A DNA stretch of 7,372 nucleotides from Sulfitobacter sp. GTDB lineage: Bacteria > Pseudomonadota > Alphaproteobacteria > Rhodobacterales > Rhodobacteraceae. The notes beneath the pieces are model-generated. The model worked only from the letters and a program-made list of their open reading frames with translations. It was not told the origin of the DNA and ran no database searches. Position numbers and translations under genes: made by a program. This document shows positions 1 to 6,600 of this stretch, piece after piece (the first letter of the stretch is position 1; each line of letters starts with the position of its first letter). The DNA lies in assembly GCA_024636405.1 (NCBI GenBank), contig JAGXHC010000240.1, forward strand, positions 1 through 7,372, in the 5' to 3' direction.

Positions 1-10
1 GATCAGGCAA

Positions 11-940
11 GTGACGCTGGCCGCTGTCGTCATAGGGCGTAACGAAGGGGCGCGCCTGGTTGCCTGTCTGGCATCGCTGAAAGGTCAGGTGGATCAGGTG
101 ATCTATGTCGATTCCGGCTCCACCGATGGATCAGTCAGCGCGGCGGCGGCTGCCGGAGCAAAGGTCATCGCGCTTGATATGGCGCTGCCTTTCACCGCAG
201 CGCGTGCACGAAATGCAGGGCTTGCGGCACTTGATGCAGGCACGTTTCTGGTGCAGTTTCTTGACGGTGATTGCGTTTTGCGCACGGGCTGGGTTAAGGC
301 CGCGAAAACCTTTCTGAAGGACCACCCGAAGGTCGCCGTGGTTTGTGGCCGCCGCCGCGAGCAGCATCCACATGCATCGATCTACAACGGCCTGATTGAT
401 CGGGAATGGAACACGCCCGTAGGCGACACGCGCGCCTGTGGCGGTGACGCGCTTTGTCGGGTTGCAGCACTGCGCGACGTGGGCGGTTACCGTGAGGCAT
501 TGATCGCAGGGGAAGAGCCGGACCTGTGCCTGCGCTTGCGCCACGAGGGATGGCAGATCTGGCGGCTGGACGCGGAAATGACGTGGCACGATGCGCAGAT
601 CACCCGGCTGTCGCAGTGGTGGCATCGGTCGCGGCGCGCCGGTCATGCCTTTGCCGAAGGTGCCGCTCTTCATGGTGCTCGGCCGGAGCGTCATTGGGTG
701 GCAGAGACCCGTCGTGCGTTGCTTTGGGGGGCTGCATTGCCTGTAGCGATCGTTTTGGGTGGGATAATGTCGCCGTGGGCGCTGCTGGCCTTGCTGATTT
801 ACCCGGTTCAGATGTTGCGGCTGGCAGGGCGGGGCGGGGCGGTCTGGGCGATCTTTACTGTGCTGGGTAAATTCCCCGAAGCGCTTGGCGCGATAGGGTA
901 TTATACGCGGCGCCAGACCGGTCTGATCGAATACAAGTAA
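11..940 (+). CDS. Family 2 glycosyltransferase with C-terminal membrane segment
   Basis: This 309-residue protein is a GT-A fold, family 2 glycosyltransferase that probably adds a sugar from a nucleotide donor to a lipid-linked glycan at the cytoplasmic membrane face. Visible motifs are the N-terminal strand with RNEG (residues 10-13), DSGSTDG (34-40) for nucleotide binding, the metal-binding DGD (85-87), and GG (144-145) followed by GEEPD (167-171), which matches the acceptor/catalytic acidic region. Residues about 237-266 form a strongly hydrophobic segment, and 278-297 is a second, weaker one, so the C-terminus is likely membrane-anchored. I chose the GTG at 11 because the family's first beta strand begins at once. 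The frame stays open to the window edge, so an earlier start is possible. The GTG overlaps a TGA in another frame (GTGA, 11-14), which would fit coupling to an upstream gene. The family is secure; donor and acceptor sugars are unknown. Confidence 0.9.
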   Translation: MTLAAVVIGRNEGARLVACLASLKGQVDQVIYVDSGSTDGSVSAAAAAGAKVIALDMALPFTAARARNAGLAALDAGTFLVQFLDGDCVLRTGWVKAAKTFLKDHPKVAVVCGRRREQHPHASIYNGLIDREWNTPVGDTRACGGDALCRVAALRDVGGYREALIAGEEPDLCLRLRHEGWQIWRLDAEMTWHDAQITRLSQWWHRSRRAGHAFAEGAALHGARPERHWVAETRRALLWGAALPVAIVLGGIMSPWALLALLIYPVQMLRLAGRGGAVWAIFTVLGKFPEALGAIGYYTRRQTGLIEYK

Positions 941-956
941 TGCGTAACCCAATATG

Positions 957-1703
957 TCAGCGTTGCCGCCACGCCCGCCAGGCCAGTCCCGACAGGATTG
1001 CGAAACATTTCGCATAACGGGGCACCATACGGCGCGGGCTTTGCAGCGTTCGCCAGAGCCATTCAAGCGCCAACTTTCGCATGATGCGCGGGGCCCGCAC
1101 CTGATGTCCGGCAAGGAAATCCAATCCGGCGCCGATGCTTATGAAGCCAACGCCGGGGGCCGTGACACGCCCGCGTGCGGCGAAAATCTCCTGTTTTGGT
1201 GCGCCGAGCGCGAGAAAACACAACCGCGCGCCGGATCGGGCAATTTCCCGAAGCAGGGCATCCGCCGATGCATCAACTGGATCGAAACCATAGGGCGGCG
1301 CGTGCCGCAACACGATGTTCAGCCCCGGCACGCGACGTTTCAACTCGTCAGACGCTTGCCGCAACGCCGTGTCATTGCTCCCGATCAAAGCCACGGGAAT
1401 TTTATGGTCCACGGCCCAGTTGCAAAGCGGTACAATCAGATCAGATCCAGGCATCAGCGTGACTGGCTGGCGCGCAAGACGGCAGAGCCAGACCACGGGC
1501 CGGCCATCGGCCACAACGATGTCCTGAGCGCGGTAGGCATCAGCAAAGGCCCGGTCGTGCGGCAGTTTCGTGAGATGATCAAGGTTGAGCGTCGCCAGCG
1601 CGAATCCCTGATCGTCAGCAAGACGCTTGTCCAGCTTTTGAAACAATGCCGCAGTGTCAGGTGTATTGACCTCGACCTGATGATGGCCTGTGCCAAATTT
1701 CAC
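957..1703 (-). CDS. WecB/TagA/CpsF (GT26) family glycosyltransferase
   Basis: This 248-residue protein matches the GT26 family, whose members (WecG, TagA, CpsF) transfer a sugar such as N-acetylmannosamine, its uronic acid or glucose to an undecaprenyl-linked acceptor. Family landmarks appear in order: TLNLDHL (38-44), VVADGRPVV (63-71), PGSDL (84-88), LIGSND (105-110), LGAPKQE (about 165-171), a GAGLDFLAG block (about 190-198), and a C-terminal LEWLWR followed by P-RR-VPRY. The length is normal and the C-terminus is basic and amphipathic, which suits peripheral membrane binding. The start is GTG (CAC at 1701-1703 on the + strand), with AGGGG seven bases upstream; the next upstream GTG runs straight into TGA. 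The gene converges on the GT2 gene with 16 bp between stops and diverges from the ligase-like gene. The family is secure; the sugar specificity is not readable. Confidence 0.93.
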   Translation of the reverse strand: MKFGTGHHQVEVNTPDTAALFQKLDKRLADDQGFALATLNLDHLTKLPHDRAFADAYRAQDIVVADGRPVVWLCRLARQPVTLMPGSDLIVPLCNWAVDHKIPVALIGSNDTALRQASDELKRRVPGLNIVLRHAPPYGFDPVDASADALLREIARSGARLCFLALGAPKQEIFAARGRVTAPGVGFISIGAGLDFLAGHQVRAPRIMRKLALEWLWRTLQSPRRMVPRYAKCFAILSGLAWRAWRQR

Positions 1704-1892
1704 ACGTGAGCCCCTGCAGGCGCCATCACGGTTACGACCAATACAACTGCGCGCATATCGAAATTTTTATTCTCTATCAGTGCCATGCGGGACATTCTTC
1801 ATCCATTTATCAACGGTGGCGTAAATCTAGCCGGATGACAGCACGCAAGCCAGATGCTAATTTGCGACGCTTGAACCGGTTCCAAGGATAAC
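1704..1892. promoter_or_regulatory. Divergent intergenic region between GT26 and ligase-like genes
   Basis: This 189-bp non-coding stretch lies between two divergently oriented genes and must hold promoters for both, if each is transcribed from here. An AT-rich core lies at about 1755-1775. I find no convincing -35/-10 pair on either strand. The two ribosome binding sites flank it: AGGGG upstream of the GT26 GTG, and AAGGA (1884-1888) four bases before the ATG at 1893. A 61-codon frame covering most of it resembles no protein I know and is treated as spurious. Confidence 0.5.
1873..1882. repeat. 10-bp perfect palindrome next to the ligase-gene RBS
   Basis: GAACCGGTTC is a perfect 10-bp inverted repeat with no spacer. 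It ends one base before the AAGGA Shine-Dalgarno sequence of the gene starting at 1893. Its location would suit an operator or a site affecting translation initiation, but a 10-bp palindrome can arise by chance, and no regulator is identified. Confidence 0.4.
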
Positions 1893-3353
1893 ATGCCCAA
1901 CGGTGTTGCATATCTGATGCTGCTGCTCTGGCCGCTGGTCTGTCTGGTGCTGTTCCGCAGGCTCAAGGTAGAACGTGCGCTGATCTGGTCGATACTTGGC
2001 GGCTATCTGCTGTTGCCGCCAGTGGCGGAATTTAACCTGCCACTTGTGCCGGCCATGGACAAGGTGTCGATCCCCAACCTGAGCGTACTGCTGATCCTTA
2101 TGTTTGGAATGAAACAGAAGGTGCAGCTTATTCCGCAGTCGCGCGCCGCGATGTGGCTGGCGGCGGGGTTGGCGCTGTCGGCGATTCCCACCGTGTTGAC
2201 CAACGGTGATCCGATCATTTTCGAAGTGCTGCGTGATGCCGATCCGATTGTGTTCATGATTGATCAGTTGCCGGGCCAGTCGATCCGCGACGTGGGATCG
2301 GTGCTGATTGCGCAAATCCTGACGCTGGTGCCCTTTCTGCTGGCGCGCCAATATCTGGCGACCGAACACGGCCTGCGCGAGCTGCTTTTGGCTTTCATGG
2401 TTGGGGGGCTGCTCTACTCCATCCCGTCGCTGATCGAGATGCGGTTCAGTCCGCAGATGAACACTTGGGTCTATGGGTTCTTTCAACACAGCTTTGCGCA
2501 GACAATCAGGGCCGGGGGATACCGGCCGATCGTTTTTCTGCCGCATGGTCTGTGGCTGGCGCTTTTCATGTGCACCGCTCTTTTGTCAGCAGCGGCGCTG
2601 GCGCGGGCGACGCCAACGCTGGATCGCTGGAAGATGGGCCTGCTGGTGGGCTACCTTGCTGTGCTGTTGGTGCTGTGCAAAAGCCTTGCCGCCCTGGCAT
2701 ATGGCATTGTGCTGACGCCGCTTGTGTTGTTTGCCGCGCCGCGTTGGCAGATCCGTCTGGCGGTGCTGTTTGCGGTGATTGCAGTGGGTTACCCGATGTT
2801 GCGCAATGCCGATCTGGTGCCGACCGACGCTATTGTCACGCAGGCCGCAACGATCAGCGCGGACCGCGCGCAATCGCTGGAATACCGGTTTGAAAACGAA
2901 GACCAGCTTCTTGGCCGTGCTGCCGAAAAGCCGCTGTTTGGATGGGGCGGCTGGGGCCGCAGCCTGATCCGGCATCCCGAAACCGGACAGATCCTGTCTA
3001 TCCCGGATGGCCGATGGATCATTGTGTTCGGCACTTTTGGATGGCTCGGGTATGTCTGCGAATTTGGCCTGCTTGCGCTGCCACTGCTGCTGATGGGGCT
3101 TTATATCCGCCGCGAGCGGGACGCAGTGCTGTCGCCCTATGTGGCGCCCCTGTCACTGATCCTCGGGATTACGATGATGGATATGCTGCTGAACGCCACG
3201 TTGACACCGTTGACATGGCTGACCGCGGGGGCCGTTTTGGGTTACGCTGAACGGCTAAGCCCCCGCCCGGTCAAGGTGCCGAAACATGCTATGCGCTCCG
3301 GCAGTGCCATCGGACCCGCGCAGGCATCCAACGGGAAACGCACGATTCTTTGA
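1893..3353 (+). CDS. Polytopic membrane protein, O-antigen ligase/polymerase-like
   Basis: This 486-residue protein has about 11-13 hydrophobic segments (roughly 4-21, 26-43, 60-73, 87-103, 133-152, 162-181, 212-235, 246-282, 286-301, 375-404, 412-431, 434-450). One large hydrophilic loop lies at about 302-374, and the C-terminal tail (452-486) is basic and soluble. The layout of many helices with one long late loop is that of the O-antigen ligase/Wzy polymerase superfamily, which joins or polymerises lipid-linked glycans on the periplasmic side. Inside the loop, an arginine-rich stretch is followed by KPLFGWGGWG (346-355), like the family's PLxGxGxG motif, and then by DGRW and FGTFGWLGY (372-387), resembling its G-x-x-G helix. 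The usual His-Asn just before that helix is replaced by Asp-Gly, so ligase versus polymerase cannot be assigned. The ATG at 1893 has AAGGA four bases upstream. The glycosyltransferase neighbours support a polysaccharide role. Confidence 0.75.
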   Translation: MPNGVAYLMLLLWPLVCLVLFRRLKVERALIWSILGGYLLLPPVAEFNLPLVPAMDKVSIPNLSVLLILMFGMKQKVQLIPQSRAAMWLAAGLALSAIPTVLTNGDPIIFEVLRDADPIVFMIDQLPGQSIRDVGSVLIAQILTLVPFLLARQYLATEHGLRELLLAFMVGGLLYSIPSLIEMRFSPQMNTWVYGFFQHSFAQTIRAGGYRPIVFLPHGLWLALFMCTALLSAAALARATPTLDRWKMGLLVGYLAVLLVLCKSLAALAYGIVLTPLVLFAAPRWQIRLAVLFAVIAVGYPMLRNADLVPTDAIVTQAATISADRAQSLEYRFENEDQLLGRAAEKPLFGWGGWGRSLIRHPETGQILSIPDGRWIIVFGTFGWLGYVCEFGLLALPLLLMGLYIRRERDAVLSPYVAPLSLILGITMMDMLLNATLTPLTWLTAGAVLGYAERLSPRPVKVPKHAMRSGSAIGPAQASNGKRTIL

Positions 3354-3426
3354 TCAGATGAGACGTGTTCGCAAATGTGGCGACATTGTTTCTGCGTTTG
3401 CATAAATCACCGTGCAGACCCGCCAT

Positions 3427-3435
3427 TGTTATAAT
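3427..3435 (+). promoter_or_regulatory. Extended -10 promoter motif for the PKS gene
   Basis: TGTTATAAT is an exact extended -10 element (TG, one base, TATAAT). A second -10-like hexamer, TATACT, overlaps it at 3435-3440. No good -35 hexamer lies 16-18 bp upstream, which is common for extended -10 promoters. Transcription from here would start near 3442 and give a leader of about 165 nt before the ATG at 3608. This is predicted from sequence only. Confidence 0.5.
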
Positions 3436-3444
3436 ATACTAAGG

Positions 3445-3475
3445 GGTGTTGCAGTCCGATTGCGGCGTAAACACC
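3445..3475 (+). repeat. Inverted repeat GGTGTT/AACACC at the predicted 5' end of the PKS mRNA
   Basis: GGTGTT (3445-3450) and AACACC (3470-3475) are complementary, with 19 bases between them and a possible inner GCA/TGC pairing. It would sit just after the predicted transcription start and could form a weak hairpin or a spaced operator. Support is modest because the arms are only six bases long. Confidence 0.25.
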
Positions 3476-3505
3476 TGTAAAACAGAAGTTTGGGGGCAAG
3501 TTGCC
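3475..3505. repeat. Two adjacent short palindromes in the PKS leader
   Basis: CTGTAAAACAG (3475-3485; arms CTGT/ACAG around AAA) is followed nine bases later by GGCAAGTTGCC (3495-3505; arms GGCAA/TTGCC around one G). The second is a perfect five-base-arm palindrome and the better operator candidate. No regulator gene is in the window to pair with them. Confidence 0.35.
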
Positions 3506-3527
3506 ACGAAATTACCCAATTTGTCGT
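3506..3527 (+). repeat. Imperfect inverted repeat in the PKS leader
   Basis: ACGAAATT (3506-3513) can pair with AATTT-GT-CGT (3518-3527) across the loop ACCC, leaving a two-base bulge. Its place between the short palindromes and the direct repeats makes this a dense patch of symmetry. It could be an mRNA hairpin or a protein-binding site; it is not followed by a T-run. Confidence 0.3.
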
Positions 3528-3602
3528 ATTGAAGGTCTGCAAATCTGACTATGTTGCTGATGGGGGCTCAAACCTGACTATTGGCAGGTATTGAGGGATC
3601 TG
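3526..3602 (+). repeat. A-B-B-A imperfect direct repeats before the PKS start
   Basis: Two repeat types each occur twice on the same strand. Type B is CAAATCTGACTAT (3540-3552) and CAAACCTGACTAT (3569-3581), 12 of 13 bases identical, with starts 29 bp apart. Type A is GTATTGAAGGTCTG (3526-3539) and GTATTGAGGGATCTG (3588-3602), differing by one substitution and one inserted base. The order is A1-B1-B2-A2, with A1 abutting B1. The last copy contains the candidate Shine-Dalgarno sequence. Direct repeats at this spacing could be tandem sites for an activator or repressor, or traces of local duplication. Confidence 0.5.
3593..3597 (+). promoter_or_regulatory. Ribosome binding site of the PKS gene
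   Basis: GAGGG at 3593-3597 lies ten bases before the ATG at 3608. A second GAGGG (3602-3606) is only one base from the ATG, too close to act. The ATG is the right start because an in-frame TGA lies upstream at 3575-3577. The next methionine (residue 19) is already inside the conserved first KS strand. Confidence 0.55.
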
Positions 3603-3607
3603 AGGGT

Positions 3608-6600
3608 ATGAGTACCGCAAAGAGCCATTCTGCATTCGATGACGACATTGCGATTGTCGGCATGTCGGTCAATGTGCCGGGTGCTGAAGGGACCGATGTC
3701 TATTGGGCCAACTTGCGCGACGGGGTCGAATCGATCCGTCGGCTGGATGAACAGGCATTGCTGGCTGCCGGCGAAACCGCAGAGAACATGCACCGCAAGA
3801 ACTATGTGCCCGCCGCCGCAGTTTTGGATGGCTATGATACCTTTGATGCGGAATTCTTTGGTTTTTCGCCCAAGGACGCTGCCATTCTCGACCCGCAGCA
3901 TCGCAAATTTCTTGAAGTGTCCTGGCAGGCAATGGAGCAGGCCGGCCATCCACCCGAAACCATCCCCGGTGCGGTCGGTGTTTATGCCGGGTGCGGCATG
4001 GGCAGCTATTTCTTTTTCAACATCTGCTCCAACCCCGATCTGGTCGAAGATGTGGGCATGTTTCTGCTGCGGCACACGGGCAACGACAAGGATTTCCTAA
4101 GCACGCGGGTCAGCCATGTGTTTGACCTCAAAGGGCCGTCGATCAATCTTCAGACCGCCTGTTCCACGTCGCTGGTGGCAATTCACTATGCCTGTCAGGC
4201 CCTTCGCGCGGGCGAAGTTGACATGGCGCTTGCCGGGGGGGTGACGATTGAGCTGCCGCAGGGGCGTGGCTATGTCTTCAACGAAAACGAGATCCTGTCG
4301 CCGGATGGGCATTGCCATGCGTTTGATCATCGCGCGCAGGGAACGGTCTTTGGGTCCGGTGCCGGGGCGGTGGCTTTGCGTCGGTTGTCCGATGCGATTG
4401 CCGATGGCGACCATATCTGGGCTGTGATCAAAGGGTCTGCCGTGAACAACGACGGTGCGGCCAAGGCGGGATATCTTGCGCCATCTGTCGACGGGCAGAC
4501 CGCAGCTATTGCGCAGGCGCTGAATGCTGCTGGCGTCGCGGCGCAAAGCATTGGATACGTGGAATGTCATGGCACCGGCACCTATCTGGGCGACCCGATT
4601 GAGGTTGCAGCCCTGACGGAGGCCTACCGCCAGACCACCGATGCCACCGGATTTTGCCGCATAGGATCGGTCAAGACCAATATCGGTCATCTGGACACCG
4701 CAGCCGGGGTTGCCGGGCTGATCAAGGCCACGCTGTCATTGCACCACGCCCAGATGCCCCCGAGCCTTGGATATGAAGCGCCGAACCCCGCGATTGCCTT
4801 TGACGGGTCGCCGTTTGAAGTGAACGCGCGGCTGCGCGACTGGCCGCCGGGCGATACGCCACGCCGCGCCGGGGTCAACGCGCTGGGGGTCGGCGGTACC
4901 AATGCCCATGCGGTGCTGGAAGAAGCGCCCGCGCGCGCAGACTCAGAACAGGGCGATTGGCCTTTTCAAGTGTTGTGCGTCTCGGGCAGGTCAAAGGCGG
5001 CGCTCGAGGCGAATACCGCGGCACTTGCGGCGCATCTGCGCGCGCATCCCGAACAGCCGCTTGCGGACATTGCCTTTACCCTGAAAAACGGCCGCCGCGG
5101 ATTTGAAAAGCGTCGTGTTGTCGTGGCCGAAACCCATACCGAGGCCGCCGATTTGCTTGTGGGGGGCGACAGCCGTCGCGTCTTTACCCACGATCTGTTG
5201 GGCGAGGCGCCCGAGGTCGTGTTTATGTTTCCCGGCGGCGGCGCCCAGTACCCCGATATGGCCCGCGATCTTTATGAAACGGAGCCGGTCTTTGCCGACT
5301 GGATGGATCGCGGATTGGCGCATTTGGAACTGCAGTTGAGCTACGATCTGCGCGCCCTGTGGCTGCCTGATCCGGATCAGCGCGAGGCGGCGGAAGTACA
5401 GCTGAAACAGCCTTCTGTGCAACTGCCTTTGATCATGATCGTGGAATACGCGCTGGCACAGCTTTGGTTAAGCTGGGGCGTGAAACCGGCCGCGATGGTG
5501 GGCCACTCGATGGGTGAAAACGTTGCTGCCTGCCTCGCGGGTGTCATGTCCTTTGAGGATTGCATCGATCTGGTGCTGTTGCGCGGCCGTCTGTTTGACG
5601 AAGTACCGGCGGGTGGAATGTTGTCGATTTCGGCGCCGCTGTCGGTGATTGCGCCGCTGCTGGGCAAGGATCTGGACATCGCCAGCGTCAATGCGCCCGA
5701 ACTGATCGCCGTCTCCGGACCTGATGCCGCACTTGAGAAGATGCAGGACCGCCTGCGCGCCAATGAGATCGAGTTCCAGCGCATTGCCATCGACATCGCG
5801 GCTCATTCACGCATGCTTGAACCGATCCTTGACCGATATCGCACCTTTTTGCAGGGGCTGGATCTTCAGGCACCGCAGATGCCGTTTGTCTCCAACAGAA
5901 CCGGCGATGCCATCACGGCGGCACAGGCCACCGATCCCGAATACTGGGTCGCGCAACTGCGCAACACGGTCAATTTCGCCGATTGCATCACCACATTGGC
6001 TGCACCACGCAAACGGGTGTTTCTTGAGGTTGGTCCGGGCAAGGCGCTGTCCGCTCTGGCACAGATGAACCCCGACGTGGCCCCGGCGCAGGTGCTGTCG
6101 TCGCTGCGCCATCCCGACCAATACATCGGTGACGATGCCTATTTCGTTGGCGTAATCGGGCGGCTTTGGGCGTGCGGCGTCACGGCGGCCTGGTCCCAGA
6201 TCTGGGGCGATGCGCGGCGCAACCGGGTGGTTCTGCCGACCTATGCCTTTCAGCGCGCACGCTACTTTATTGAACCGGGCACCGCAGCACTTGCCGTGCC
6301 TGCGCCGACGCTCAAGCGCAGCGAAGATATCGCCGATTGGGGTGCTGTGCCGTACTGGCGTCCCCGCCACGCGGAAGCCGAGATCGACGTGCAGACCGAT
6401 CTGGGCGCCGTCCCGCTCACCTGGCTGATCTTTGAGGATGACGCAGGCCTTGCCGCGCCGGTGATCAGTCGTCTGCGCAATGCGGATCACCGCGTGGTCA
6501 CAGTGCGCGCGGGCGACAGTTTTGCAGCGCTGGATGCGGATTTATACACCCTCGCCGCTGAGCAGGGGCGCGCGGGTTACGACCAATTGATTGCGGCGCT

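Larger units (their letters stand above)
3354..3607 (+). promoter_or_regulatory. 254-bp non-coding leader upstream of the PKS gene
   Basis: No open frame here looks like a gene. The stretch is more AT-rich than the flanking genes. It contains an extended -10 motif, several short palindromes and two pairs of direct repeats, each listed separately. A short hairpin at 3374-3387 (AATGT/ACATT with a four-base loop) lies 20 bp after the ligase-like stop, but no T-run follows it, so I do not call it a terminator. Together these point to independent, regulated transcription of the PKS gene. Confidence 0.6.

Noticed and set aside
131..1114. 327-codon minus-strand open frame across the GT2 gene and into the GT26 gene
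   Set aside because: It overlaps two well-supported genes, has no domain, and its composition is typical of the antisense of GC-rich coding DNA.
954..1709. 251-codon plus-strand open frame covering the GT26 gene
   Set aside because: It is the antisense shadow of the minus-strand gene. The opposite strand has unmistakable GT26 motifs, whereas this frame is rich in Arg, Gln and His with no recognisable domain.
1706..1891. 61-codon frame filling the divergent intergenic region
   Set aside because: It starts at GTG within the GT26 start region, has no clear RBS and no recognisable features. The region is needed for promoters.
1857..2546. 229-codon minus-strand open frame inside the ligase-like gene
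   Set aside because: It is a very Gln/Arg/His-rich translation, as expected opposite a hydrophobic membrane protein. The plus-strand frame has a good RBS and transmembrane pattern.
3374..3401. Possible rho-independent terminator after the ligase-like gene
   Set aside because: The best hairpin has only five base pairs, and the alternative GCAAA/TTTGC pairing has a long loop. Neither is followed by a T-run.
3578..4690. Long minus-strand frames opposite the ketosynthase
   Set aside because: The plus-strand KS is complete, with all catalytic motifs, so these are shadows.
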